Source of the DNA: an uncultured Lachnospiraceae bacterium
GTDB lineage: Bacteria; Bacillota; Clostridia; Lachnospirales; Lachnospiraceae
DNA length: 52,643 nt
Assembly: GCA_910579685.1 (NCBI GenBank)
Contig: CAJTVN010000027.1
Location: 1 to 52,643, forward strand
Direction: 5' to 3'
The notes beneath the pieces were generated by a model, which worked only from the letters and a program-made list of their open reading frames with translations, was not told the DNA's origin and did no database searches. Shown here piece after piece: positions 34,975 to 44,015 of the stretch (position 1 is the first letter of the stretch; every line of letters begins with the position of its first letter). A program made the position numbers and the translations under genes.

Positions 34975-36711
34975 CTAAAAATTTTCATTAAAGTACCGCA
35001 GATACGCCTTATAGGCCGAGGGAATCGGATACCGGTCCCTGGCGTCCTCTCTCTCCACAAACACAAGAGAATCTGCGGCCGGCCGCTTTACAAGCTCGTC
35101 CACCCTGACCGCATACCCGATCATATGCCATTCCTTGTGGGAAAAAATATGACGGCTCTCCTCCAGAGGCTTTATCTGCAGCACGGAAAGGCCCATCTCC
35201 TTTAAGCGGGCAAGCACCTGATCCCCGGTAAGGTGTCCCTCCAGACAGGGGAACTCATACATGCCCGCAAGCAGCCCCTTCCCGGGACGTTTTTGCAGGG
35301 CGGCCCGGTTCTCATCCCGCAGGATCAGCACAGTCTTCTCCTCTATGCTTCTTGGCTTTTTCCCGGATTTGACCGGGAACTGCGTCTGTATTCCCCGAAG
35401 TCTTGCAAGGCAGAAGCGCTCCCATGGACATTCCCCGCATTTTGGTGCGCCGTTTGGGATACACACCATGGCTCCCAGCTCCATAAGCGCCTGGTTAAAA
35501 TCTCCCGCTCGTTCCAACGGCATCTGTCGGGCAAGCTCGCTCTCCATCTGCTTTCGCACCTTCTGCCGAGTGATGTCTCTCTCATCACACAAAAGCCTTG
35601 TGAACACCCGCAGCACGTTTCCGTCCACAGCCGGAACCGGCCTGCCGTAGGCGATGGAGGCCACGGCTCCCGCCGTGTAGCTTCCGATTCCCGGCAGCTT
35701 CATCAGCTCCTCGCAGGTATCCGGCATGATTCCTCCATATTGTTCCATGATCTGAACCGCCGCCCGGTTCAGATTCCGCACCCGGTTGTAATAGCCAAGG
35801 CCCTCCCAGAGCTTTAGGAGCTCCTCCTCTTTTGCCCCGGCAAGCGCCCGGATATCGGGGAGCTTTTCCATAAAGCGGTCATAGTAGGGCTTTACGGCCT
35901 CCACCCGCGTCTGCTGCAGCATGATCTCCGACACCCACACATGGTAGGGCGTGGGATCCTCCCTCCAGGGAAGAATCCGCCGTCCCCTGTCATACCAGGC
36001 AAGAAGGGGCTGCGCAAGCTGTTCCAGAGAGGACAGCCTTACAGGAACAGGCGAATCGATCTCCATACCGTCCTCAAAAACCCGGCAGTCATAGGCCAGT
36101 ATTTCCACTCCCTGCTCCCTTGCCGCCAGAAGGGCATCGGCAAATTCCGGATGCGTCCGTCGGTTCGGCGCAAAATACCGGATGCCCTTCATCTGGATTA
36201 CCAGCAGGATCACCCCCCGGTATCCCTCCCGCACCGCCCCGGCCAGCTCCTGTACATGCTTTACGGCGCGCTCCGACGGCGCATCCGGAAAGAGGGCCAC
36301 GTCATCCTCCTCCAGCGTGACCCCCTTCACCTCCAGAAATATCCTCTCCCCTCCGGTCTCTATGTAAAAGTCAAAGCGGGATTTCCCGTAAACCGTCTCG
36401 GGCCGGATCCGGACCGTGCCGGGGAACAGCTCCTCTTTCAGGAGCCATTCCCCCACCGCCCGGTTGGGAGCCTGGGAATCCATATTAATCAGCCGCTCCC
36501 CCTTCCTGACCGCTACAAGGTCGTACCGGGTGTTTCTCTTTTTGTTATCGCTCTCGCTCAAGTAAACCTCCGCCTGATCCACCAGCAGCTCCCGGCATCG
36601 CCCGGTGTTCTTCACGTGAACCTTCTCGCTCCTTCCCTCCATGTCCACATAAGCGATAAAGCGGTTGGGCCTGCTCTCAAAGCGTCCTTTAACGATTCGT
36701 TCGTATCTCAT
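34975..36711 (-). CDS. SfsA-MutY fusion: nuclease-like domain plus adenine glycosylase
   Basis: A single uninterrupted 578-aa frame. Residues 1 to ~222 are SfsA (sugar fermentation stimulation protein), with the PD-(D/E)xK-like residues D114, E127 and K129 and the signature FPDAPSERAVKHV. From ~226 on it is MutY, the A/G-mismatch adenine glycosylase. Catalytic E262 lies in SEIMLQQTR and D363 in AVDGNV, the HhH in LPGIGSYTAGAV, and the 4Fe-4S ligands are C417, C425, C428 and C434. The C-terminal Nudix-like 8-oxoG-reading domain follows (RPGKGLLAGMYEFP). Both halves are full length with all catalytic residues. Normally they are separate genes. Confidence 0.93.
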   Translation of the reverse strand: MRYERIVKGRFESRPNRFIAYVDMEGRSEKVHVKNTGRCRELLVDQAEVYLSESDNKKRNTRYDLVAVRKGERLINMDSQAPNRAVGEWLLKEELFPGTVRIRPETVYGKSRFDFYIETGGERIFLEVKGVTLEEDDVALFPDAPSERAVKHVQELAGAVREGYRGVILLVIQMKGIRYFAPNRRTHPEFADALLAAREQGVEILAYDCRVFEDGMEIDSPVPVRLSSLEQLAQPLLAWYDRGRRILPWREDPTPYHVWVSEIMLQQTRVEAVKPYYDRFMEKLPDIRALAGAKEEELLKLWEGLGYYNRVRNLNRAAVQIMEQYGGIMPDTCEELMKLPGIGSYTAGAVASIAYGRPVPAVDGNVLRVFTRLLCDERDITRQKVRKQMESELARQMPLERAGDFNQALMELGAMVCIPNGAPKCGECPWERFCLARLRGIQTQFPVKSGKKPRSIEEKTVLILRDENRAALQKRPGKGLLAGMYEFPCLEGHLTGDQVLARLKEMGLSVLQIKPLEESRHIFSHKEWHMIGYAVRVDELVKRPAADSLVFVEREDARDRYPIPSAYKAYLRYFNENF

Positions 36712-36718
36712 AAGTCTC

Positions 36719-37309
36719 TCACCTCAGCCGGGTGCATTCAAATCTGTCATACAGAAGAAGGCACTTTCTCAGCTCCTCGTATCTCTCCTCGATCTCGCCC
36801 TCGTCCACCTCCACGTCAATAGAAATGGCCATGGTGTTGATCATGGAGTCCGTGACGCGGTCATGGAGTGCGGCCAGAAGATCCAGCTTTTCCGAATAAC
36901 TGTCCGAATCCAGAAACCGGATCACCAGCGGATCTATGTCAGGTTCCTCCTTCGAAGGGGCGCCGTCCTGCCTTTCCGGACCGGCCTTGAGAAAGTCACC
37001 CTGCTTTTCCGGAGCGGCATCCCGCTTTTGGGGGACGGTTTCTGTCCGCTGCGCCCGCTCTTCTGTCTGCCCCGGCTGCGCTTCCACTGCTTCGAACCGG
37101 TATTCCTGGAGAGCCTTCGGATATTTTTCCCGGTCAACCTTTCCCATGAACAGGGCAAGGGGCCTTGCATATACCCTGAAATCCCCATACATAGCCTGGT
37201 AAACCACCAGCTCTTCCCCGCTCTCCGTGTGCTCTGCCAGAGAGACTATCTGGTAGATGCCCCCTTTAAAATGTCTGTAAATCTGCTGCGGCTTCGGAAT
37301 GTCCCTCAT
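36719..37309 (-). CDS. DUF1653-domain protein
   Basis: A 196-aa protein. The DUF1653 domain (about 10-55) is recognisable from YRHFKGGIYQI, ELVVYQAMYG and VYARPLALFMG. A charged, low-complexity middle of ~60 residues follows, then a helical C-terminal region (DPLVIRFLDSDSYSEKLDLL). The function is unknown. It lies 7 bp upstream of the SfsA-MutY gene in the same direction, so they are probably co-transcribed. Confidence 0.8.
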   Translation of the reverse strand: MRDIPKPQQIYRHFKGGIYQIVSLAEHTESGEELVVYQAMYGDFRVYARPLALFMGKVDREKYPKALQEYRFEAVEAQPGQTEERAQRTETVPQKRDAAPEKQGDFLKAGPERQDGAPSKEEPDIDPLVIRFLDSDSYSEKLDLLAALHDRVTDSMINTMAISIDVEVDEGEIEERYEELRKCLLLYDRFECTRLR

Positions 37310-37418
37310 CCTGTACCCATTCTCCTTTCCGGTTTTACCTGTCTCAAATCATCCATATCTGCATACGGTATTATTATACCCCCGGTTTGGGAGATAAAAA
37401 AGTTTTTTTAAAAAATTG

Positions 37419-37447
37419 TTGACAGTAATTTTTTACCGTGCTATCAT
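37419..37447 (+). promoter_or_regulatory. Promoter of the Amt-PII gene
   Basis: TTGACA (37419-37424), a 17-bp spacer and TATCAT (37442-37447) give a strong promoter about 170 bases upstream of the ATG, leaving a long leader. Confidence 0.85.
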
Positions 37448-37462
37448 ACAACACGTAAAGCG

Positions 37463-37595
37463 AAGGCGCTGTGGTTTATCCGCAGCGCCTTTATCAATGC
37501 ACTCGGGAAGGAAACACCTGTCCCTGTGCAAATTATTAAAATTGCGGAGCAAAGGGGCTTGTTTACCGGTGACAGGACTTTCGGCTCCGCTTTTT
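37463..37595 (+). promoter_or_regulatory. Structured leader with terminator (attenuator) before Amt-PII
   Basis: The leader folds into three parts. Hairpin 1 is a 12-bp stem (37463-37474 with 37480-37491, loop TTTAT) followed by TTTAT. Hairpin 2 spans 37499-37529 (GCAC..GGG with CCC..GTGC). The third is a terminator, GCGGAGC (37544-37550) with GCTCCGC (37584-37590) followed by TTTTT. It lies just before the ribosome site at 37601. CCTGTC (37517-37522) can pair with GACAGG (37571-37576), which would disrupt the terminator. This looks like transcription attenuation; nitrogen-responsive ANTAR antitermination is a reasonable guess. Confidence 0.6.
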
Positions 37596-37614
37596 AATGT
37601 GAGGAGGAAAAATT

Positions 37615-39360
37615 ATGACTGAAGAAATTTTAAGCATGGTAAACGGCGAGGTATTCGGCGTCTGGTTTTTGATCGGCGCCGCGCTGGTTTTCTGGATGCA
37701 GGCAGGCTTTGCCATGGTGGAAACCGGTTTTACCAGGGCAAAGAACTCCGGCAATATCCTGATGAAGAACCTGATGGATTTTTGTATCGGCACCGTGGTT
37801 TTCATTCTGATCGGCTTTGGGCTTTTGTTTGGCGAGGACATGGTCGGCCTCATAGGAAAGCCCGGCTTTGACATTTTCACCAGCTACGAAAGCTTTGACT
37901 GGTCCAATTTTGTATTCAATCTCGTGTTCTGCGCCACAACGGCCACCATCGTCTCCGGCGCAATGGCCGAGAGAACCAAATTCTTATCCTACTGCGTCTA
38001 TTCCGCAGTGATTTCGGCCCTGATCTATCCCATCGAGGCGCACTGGATCTGGGGCGGCGGCTGGCTTGCCCAGGCCGGGTTCCACGATTTTGCAGGTTCC
38101 TGCGCCATACATATGGTAGGCGGAATCTCCGCCCTGATCGGGGCAAAGATTTTGGGACCCCGGATCGGCAAGTTTGCAAAGGATAAAGACGGTAAGATCA
38201 CAAAGGTAAACGCTTTCCCCGGACACAACCTTCCCCTTGGATGCCTCGGCGTATTTATTCTCTGGCTTGGCTGGTACGGCTTTAACGGAGCGGCCTGCAC
38301 GAGCGTGGAACAGCTCGGCTCCGTGTTCGTGACGACCACCATTGCCCCTGCCGTGGCAACCGTGGTATGCATGATCTTTACCTGGATTAAGTACGGCAAA
38401 CCGGATGTTTCCATGTGCCTGAACGCTTCCCTTGCAGGTCTTGTAGCGATCACGGCCCCCTGCGACGTGACGGACGTCACCGGTTCTGTCATAATCGGCG
38501 CCGTGGCAGGTCTTCTCGTGGTATTCGGCGTCTGGTTCCTGGATTATAAGCTGTGCATCGACGATCCCGTTGGCGCCGTGGCCGTGCACTGCTTAAACGG
38601 TATCTGGGGCACCCTTGCGGTAGGGCTCTTCGCCACCACCTCGGCTCCGGGAAATGATAGCATCGCAGGTCTTTTTTATGGCGGCGGCTTCAAACAGCTT
38701 GGTCTGCAGCTGCTTGGATTTTTCAGCGTTGCCGCATGGACGGCCATCACGATTACCATTGCCTTTCTTGTCATCAAGGCCATTTTCGGTCTGCGGGTCA
38801 CACAGGAGGAGGAGATCGTGGGCCTGGATTCCTGTGAACACGGACTTCCCTCGGCCTACGCCGGTTTCAGCATTATGGATATCTCCAATACTATGACCAT
38901 GGATGTCAACGAGAACACGGATCTCGGCGTGGAGAATTACGAGGCCGCTTCCGACTTCCAGAAGGAAGCTTCCGTCAGCGTTGCAGCCGCCCCTGCCTGC
39001 ACATCCGGCATCTACAAGGTTGCGATTATCGCAAAGCTCTCCCGCTATGATCAGCTGAAAAAGGCAATGAACGATCTCGGTGTTACCGGAATGACCGTGA
39101 CCCAGGTTATGGGCTGCGGCGTTCAGAAGGGCGCCGGGGAAATGTACCGCGGCGTGGAAGTGGACGCCACTCTTCTGCCCAAGGTAAAAGTCGAGGTCGT
39201 TGTGAGCAAGATCCCTGTGGAAACTGTGATCGAAGCGGCCAAGAAGGCGCTCTACACCGGCCACATCGGCGACGGCAAGATCTTCGTATACGGCGTCGAG
39301 AAGGTCGTGAAGGTCCGCACCGGCGAGGAAAATTTCGCCGCTCTGCAGGACGTGGAATAA
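37615..39360 (+). CDS. Ammonium transporter fused to PII signalling domain
   Basis: A 581-aa protein. Residues 1-~400 are an Amt/MEP/Rh channel with about eleven helices. Pore residues include D158, H166 (IHMVGG) and H325 (VHCLNGIWG), matching D160, H168 and H318 of E. coli AmtB. After a ~65-residue linker, residues ~466-576 are a complete PII domain with GCGVQKGAGEMYRG, LLPKVKVEVVV and TGHIGDGKIFV. The uridylylated Tyr51 of classic PII is Val516, so control would be by ligand (ADP/ATP/2-oxoglutarate) rather than uridylylation. The fused PII probably blocks the channel from inside. GAGGAGG precedes the ATG. A terminator follows. Confidence 0.95.
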   Translation: MTEEILSMVNGEVFGVWFLIGAALVFWMQAGFAMVETGFTRAKNSGNILMKNLMDFCIGTVVFILIGFGLLFGEDMVGLIGKPGFDIFTSYESFDWSNFVFNLVFCATTATIVSGAMAERTKFLSYCVYSAVISALIYPIEAHWIWGGGWLAQAGFHDFAGSCAIHMVGGISALIGAKILGPRIGKFAKDKDGKITKVNAFPGHNLPLGCLGVFILWLGWYGFNGAACTSVEQLGSVFVTTTIAPAVATVVCMIFTWIKYGKPDVSMCLNASLAGLVAITAPCDVTDVTGSVIIGAVAGLLVVFGVWFLDYKLCIDDPVGAVAVHCLNGIWGTLAVGLFATTSAPGNDSIAGLFYGGGFKQLGLQLLGFFSVAAWTAITITIAFLVIKAIFGLRVTQEEEIVGLDSCEHGLPSAYAGFSIMDISNTMTMDVNENTDLGVENYEAASDFQKEASVSVAAAPACTSGIYKVAIIAKLSRYDQLKKAMNDLGVTGMTVTQVMGCGVQKGAGEMYRGVEVDATLLPKVKVEVVVSKIPVETVIEAAKKALYTGHIGDGKIFVYGVEKVVKVRTGEENFAALQDVE

Positions 39361-39392
39361 AACAGCGTTCACCTATCCCTCAGTTTCATATA

Positions 39393-39440
39393 AATAAGAA
39401 GACCTCCCGGAGGAATTCCGGCGGGGTCTTCTTATTTTTC
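39393..39440. terminator. Bidirectional terminator between amt and ABC exporter genes
   Basis: AATAAGAAGACC with its complement GGTCTTCTTATT, plus an inner CCGG stem, is followed by TTTTT on the plus strand. On the minus strand the stem is followed by an AT-rich run, so it may serve both genes. It touches the stop codon of the minus-strand ABC gene. Confidence 0.85.
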
Positions 39441-41265
39441 ATGGCTGCTGATAATACTGCGCCTGGGCGTTCCAGAGCCTGCGGTAAAGCCCCTGCTGCG
39501 CCGCAAGCTCCTCATGGCTTCCCCTCTGCACCACCCGGCCTTTGTCAAACACCAGAATATCCTCGCAAAACCGACAGGAGGCAAGGCGGTGGGAAATGTA
39601 GAGAGCCGTCTTTTTCCCCACCATCCGGTCAAAACCCGCATAGACGTCGCACTCCGCCAGCGGGTCCAGGGCGGCCGTGGGCTCGTCCATAATGACAAAG
39701 GGAGCGTCCTTATAGATGGCTCTTGCGATAGCCATTTTCTGCTTTTCGCCGCCGGAAAAGGAAACGCCTCCGTCACTGAACTGTCTTCCCACATAGGTTG
39801 CAAGCCCCTGCGGCAGTTTTGCAAGGCGCTCTCCAAGGCCCGCCCTCACAAGGGCGTCCTCTGCCGCCGCCTCTTCCACAACGCCTGCTGCCGCAATGTT
39901 TTCTCCCAGGGGAAAAGCAAAAATACAAAAGTCCTGAAAGACCACGGCAAAAAGCGCACAGTACTCCTGATAGTCATATTTGCGGATATCGATCCCGTTC
40001 AGTTTGATGCAGCCCTCCGTCACGTCGTACAGCCTGCACAAAAGCTTGATAAACGTGGTTTTGCCGGACCCGTTCGGTCCCACGATTGCCATCTTTTCCC
40101 CGATCTCAAAGGAAAGAGTGAGATCGCTGATCACATATTCCTCTGTCCCCGGATAACGGAAAGAGACATGTTCAAAATCGATCTGGAAACGGCCGTCCCT
40201 GCGCTTTTCCACCGGTATGGTGCCCTGCCGTTTTCGTTTTTCCAGATTCCTGTACTGCATATAATCCCTGGAATAGTCGGCCACGGATTTCATTCTCCCC
40301 ACACAGCCTGCAAAGCGGGAGGCGGACCGGGCCAGCTGGATGATGCTTGCCGTGTAGGACACCACGTTCCCGATGGAGATCTGCCCCAGGAAAGCCTTGA
40401 TGCCGGCAAAGAGATAGATGCAAAGACCGCTGAGTCCGGGAAAGGTCACTCCGATCAGCTGACGCCTGATATACATCTGTCCGATCCGCCACTCCCCTTT
40501 CCTTGACGCCTCAAACAAAGCGTCCACATCCTGCCGTATCATCCTCTGCTGTGCATGAATCCGCAGATCCTTCTGGCTCTCCACGCCGGAGAGCAGATCC
40601 AGGTAATAGGCGCTTTTGTTGTGAATCCCATCCAGCCCGTCCAAAATCTCCACGGATTTTCTGGTGTAATAAATTCCCGCCCGGTAGTTTCCCCACACCA
40701 GGACGCCGATCACCAGCAGCAAAAGAAGGGAGGCAAGGAGAGAAAACATGCCGCCTCCTCCCATCTGCGCTCCCCCCGCAAGCATGGGAAAAACAATGAC
40801 CAGGGCCGTAAGCATGGAAAAAATTCCCTTCAGAAATTCTCTGACCTGCAAAAGAAGCCAGCCCCGGATCCCATAGTAGGATCTTGCAAGCGCCCTTGTC
40901 CGCAGCTCCTGCACATGGGTATCCTCCAGATATTCATAGTCCATAGAAAGACTCTGCCTGTTCAGCTGCTCCTCGTCCAACTGTCTGGTATAGTCCAGCT
41001 TCTGGTTGAACCATTCCCCCATCCGGGAGCAGGCCACCCGGAACAAAAGCTTCAGGCCGAGGGCGCAGGCCGTGTAGAAAAGCAGAGACTCCATGCTCTC
41101 TTTCCGGTATACGCCGTCCACCAAAACTCCGGTGCACAGAATCATGATATAGGGATTTGCCGCTTCCAGTATGGCAAGCAGGAAGGTGCAAACGGCAATC
41201 TTCCTCTCCCTGCCCGCAATCTCCCGAAACAGCAGTCCTATATATCTGATATCCTCTCTGTTCAT
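39439..41265 (-). CDS. ABC exporter half, permease-ATPase (second of pair)
   Basis: A 608-aa half-transporter. An N-terminal membrane domain (about six helices, 1-330) is followed by a nucleotide-binding domain with Walker A GPNGSGKTT, signature FSGGEKQK, Walker B FVIMDEPT and the H-loop YISHRL. All catalytic residues look intact, including the Glu after Walker B. It overlaps the first ABC gene by 4 bp (ATGA), which fits a heterodimer made in equal amounts. It is presumably a peptide or drug exporter; the cargo is unknown. Confidence 0.9.
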   Translation of the reverse strand: MNREDIRYIGLLFREIAGRERKIAVCTFLLAILEAANPYIMILCTGVLVDGVYRKESMESLLFYTACALGLKLLFRVACSRMGEWFNQKLDYTRQLDEEQLNRQSLSMDYEYLEDTHVQELRTRALARSYYGIRGWLLLQVREFLKGIFSMLTALVIVFPMLAGGAQMGGGGMFSLLASLLLLLVIGVLVWGNYRAGIYYTRKSVEILDGLDGIHNKSAYYLDLLSGVESQKDLRIHAQQRMIRQDVDALFEASRKGEWRIGQMYIRRQLIGVTFPGLSGLCIYLFAGIKAFLGQISIGNVVSYTASIIQLARSASRFAGCVGRMKSVADYSRDYMQYRNLEKRKRQGTIPVEKRRDGRFQIDFEHVSFRYPGTEEYVISDLTLSFEIGEKMAIVGPNGSGKTTFIKLLCRLYDVTEGCIKLNGIDIRKYDYQEYCALFAVVFQDFCIFAFPLGENIAAAGVVEEAAAEDALVRAGLGERLAKLPQGLATYVGRQFSDGGVSFSGGEKQKMAIARAIYKDAPFVIMDEPTAALDPLAECDVYAGFDRMVGKKTALYISHRLASCRFCEDILVFDKGRVVQRGSHEELAAQQGLYRRLWNAQAQYYQQP

Positions 41266-43115
41266 AAAGCGCCTCCCGTCTCTTCCCCTCTTTCCCCTTC
41301 CCTGTAATACCGGCTCTGGACCTCGTAGATTTCGGCATATCTTCCCTTCTTCTCCATCAGGCTCTCATGGGTTCCCTGTTCCACAATCTTTCCATCGCCT
41401 ATCAGACAGATTCGGTCGCAGAACCTTGTGCTGGATAAACGGTGGGAAATATAAACGCAGGTTCTTCCCTTTACGGCCTCGCCGTATTTCAGATACATCT
41501 CGTTCTCCGCTATCGGATCAAGGGCGGCCGTCGGCTCATCCAGGATCAGGAGGGGCGTCTGTTTGTACAGAGCTCTTGCAAAGAGCATTTTCTGCCTCTC
41601 TCCGCCCGAGAAGTCCAGGGCTTCTCTGTTGGCCTCCCGGACAAGGAGCGTATCCCCCCTGTGCGGAAGGCTCTCATATTTTTCAGAAAAACCAGAAATT
41701 TCAAGAGCCCGCTTAAGCTTTTCCCGATCCACGCCCTCTTTCGCCTGCCCTGTCAGATTTTGGTCCAGAGTCAGCGGGAGCATATGGGAGTCCTGAAACA
41801 GCACCGACACAAGGCTATAGTACTCTTGTCTCGCAAACGCCTTAGCCGGAATGTTATTGATCCGTATTTCCCCCTCCGAGGGCTGGTAAAATCCACAGAG
41901 AAGCTTAACAAGCGTGGTCTTTCCAGCACCGTTTAATCCGATCAGTGCCAGCCTCTCGCCGGGCCTGATGGTGAGATCAATCCGGGAGAGCACCGGCTCC
42001 TGTGCGCCCGGATAGGTGTAGCTTATTCCTCTTGCCTCCACCAGAACGCCCTCCCTTTTGATGGCCGCAAGCTTTTCCTCGCCGATCCCCTCCCTGCTCC
42101 AGACGCTTTCGGGAAGCTCCAGGAAGCTTCGGATATAGCTGATGGAGGCGTCCAGAGAATTCAGCGACAGGACCGCAAGGACCATCTGCTCAAAATAAGA
42201 GCCGAATCCGGCAAGCAGTCCCATATAAAACACAAAATCCGGAACCGTGACTCTTCCCTGTGCCAGACGGAAGAGCAGATAGGCGTAGGCAAAGCCCTCC
42301 GAGAAAAGGGTCAGAAGCGCCTCGGCGGATCCTCTGGCAAAATACCAGTTATGAATATGCCCGTAAATCTCATCCATTCCTTTCAGGCATTCCTCATACT
42401 TTTTCACAAACCAGTCCGCCATCTGGTAGAGACGGATCTCCTTTCCCGCCGTCCTCTCCATGGTCTGTCTGCTGATATAGGATGCCTTTGCCGTAAAGGA
42501 ATTCAGATTTGCATGGTATTTCTCATGCTTTTTCCGCACAAGGGCAAGCAGCAGAAAGCTTGCAAGCAGATTCAGGATCACTACCAGAAGCAACAGGAGG
42601 CTTTCCCTTCCGATCGCCGTTCCATACAGACCGGTTCCAAGAACGCCGCCAAGGAGCATTGGCACGGTGAGGAAGGAGTTGCGGATCCCGAATTCATTGC
42701 GGATCACATTCCATGTATTCTCCATCAGCCTGCGCTTTTCCGGCTCCTCCAGCATCTCATAATCCATATCCATGATTTTGGCAAAGCAGAGCTTTTCATA
42801 ATACAGGTGAAAAGACAGGGAATTCCGGTACAGGTACTCCTGCATCCCCTCCCGCAGCATCTCAAAAACCCATATACAAACTGCCAGGAAAACCACGCAG
42901 AGAAGCAGCGGTATCAAATCCCACCTCTGTTCCAGGCCTCTTACCAGCTGTGCGGGAAGATACACGCCAAGCCAGGCGGCTGCCACGTCTGGAAAGATCT
43001 GCAGAATCTGAAAATAAAAAAGCTTTTTGTCCCATCTTTTGGAGGATCGCATATTGTAGAACACGTTGCCGGCCATTTTGTATTTTACGCAGTTTTGTTC
43101 TTCCCTGTTTTTCAT
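41262..43115 (-). CDS. ABC exporter half, permease-ATPase (first of pair)
   Basis: A 617-aa half-transporter with an N-terminal membrane domain (about 1-345) and an NBD containing GLNGAGKTT, FSGGERQKM, LLILDEPT and YISHRL. No N-terminal peptidase domain is present, so it does not process leader peptides. It is the first gene of the exporter pair. A strong terminator separates it from the upstream two-component genes, so it has its own promoter in the 60 bases between. The two-component system may control that promoter. Confidence 0.9.
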   Translation of the reverse strand: MKNREEQNCVKYKMAGNVFYNMRSSKRWDKKLFYFQILQIFPDVAAAWLGVYLPAQLVRGLEQRWDLIPLLLCVVFLAVCIWVFEMLREGMQEYLYRNSLSFHLYYEKLCFAKIMDMDYEMLEEPEKRRLMENTWNVIRNEFGIRNSFLTVPMLLGGVLGTGLYGTAIGRESLLLLLVVILNLLASFLLLALVRKKHEKYHANLNSFTAKASYISRQTMERTAGKEIRLYQMADWFVKKYEECLKGMDEIYGHIHNWYFARGSAEALLTLFSEGFAYAYLLFRLAQGRVTVPDFVFYMGLLAGFGSYFEQMVLAVLSLNSLDASISYIRSFLELPESVWSREGIGEEKLAAIKREGVLVEARGISYTYPGAQEPVLSRIDLTIRPGERLALIGLNGAGKTTLVKLLCGFYQPSEGEIRINNIPAKAFARQEYYSLVSVLFQDSHMLPLTLDQNLTGQAKEGVDREKLKRALEISGFSEKYESLPHRGDTLLVREANREALDFSGGERQKMLFARALYKQTPLLILDEPTAALDPIAENEMYLKYGEAVKGRTCVYISHRLSSTRFCDRICLIGDGKIVEQGTHESLMEKKGRYAEIYEVQSRYYREGERGEETGGAL

Positions 43116-43167
43116 ACCGTACTGTCCCTTCCCTAAGCTGTTCTCATCCTATCACAGATTTACCTTG

Positions 43168-43209
43168 AAAAAAAATTCGTGCACAAATGGTATCCCATTT
43201 TGCACGAAT
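43168..43209 (-). terminator. Terminator after the histidine kinase gene
   Basis: On the minus strand ATTCGTGCAAAATGG and CCATTTGTGCACGAAT (one bulge) form a 15-bp stem with loop GATA, followed by TTTTTTTT. It separates the two-component genes from the ABC exporter genes. Confidence 0.95.
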
Positions 43210-43219
43210 GGCACTACGC

Positions 43220-43945
43220 TTATTCCACGAGAGGCAGCGTGATCTCCGTGGCAAATACCCCCTCTTCCGTCTGGCGGTTTACATAACCGCCATATTTGGC
43301 CACAATGCTGTCGATCCGGTAAAGTCCGAATCCATGGTTTCCCCCCTTGCGGGAGAGAAACCGAGCGCCCAGCCTTTTCGCTTTTCCTTTCATGGAATTC
43401 GTCACGGAAATATACAGCTGCTTCTTGATACGATCGATATAGATCCGGATAAAACGGTCCTTTTCCTGCGGAAGCTCCATGCAGGCCTCCATGGCGTTGT
43501 CCAGGAGATTTCCGATCAGCACGGACAGGTCAATACCGGAAACCGGGGCATCGCCCGGCACAAGGGCCGTGGCGTCCACCGCAATCTTCCGCTCGCATAT
43601 CAGGGAAAGCTTGCTGTTTAAAATAGCGTCCACCATCACGTTTCCGGTTTTAAGCACCGTATCCACTGCGGACAGATCCTTCTCCAGCCCGTCCAGATAG
43701 TCCAAAGCTTCCCTGTACTGGGTAAGGCTCAAATAGGCCTTCAGCACCTGAATGTGATTGTGATAATCGTGCCGCCAGCCCCGCATTTTCCGGTACATAA
43801 CCTCCACCTCGTCATAATGCCGGTCCACCAGCTCATTCTGAAAGCCGGAAATCCTGCGTTTCACATACCGGGGCATCAGAAAAAGCCACAGCAAAACGTT
43901 AACCACAACCGCTATAACAATGATACCTGCCACGACAAACGCCAT
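43220..43945 (-). CDS. Sensor histidine kinase, AgrC/GHKL type
   Basis: A 241-aa kinase with one N-terminal membrane helix (about 4-24), no large sensing domain, a phosphoacceptor region RGWRHDYHNHIQ (H58-60), the N-box LLDNAMEAC, and HGFGLYRID. Kinases of this kind lack a multi-helix sensor, so the signal may come through the membrane or a partner. It is paired with the LytTR regulator 70 bp upstream. AAAGGAG precedes the ATG. Confidence 0.88.
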   Translation of the reverse strand: MAFVVAGIIVIAVVVNVLLWLFLMPRYVKRRISGFQNELVDRHYDEVEVMYRKMRGWRHDYHNHIQVLKAYLSLTQYREALDYLDGLEKDLSAVDTVLKTGNVMVDAILNSKLSLICERKIAVDATALVPGDAPVSGIDLSVLIGNLLDNAMEACMELPQEKDRFIRIYIDRIKKQLYISVTNSMKGKAKRLGARFLSRKGGNHGFGLYRIDSIVAKYGGYVNRQTEEGVFATEITLPLVE

Positions 43946-44015
43946 CTTCCGCTCCTTTCGGCGTAACGGGGTTTTTCCGCCTTTGAATTCCCGCTTCTTT
44001 AGAGGATAAACGCCT

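Noticed and set aside
39439..43115. Bacteriocin export locus
   Set aside because: The ABC halves lack a peptidase domain and no small precursor gene with a double-glycine leader was found in the gaps.
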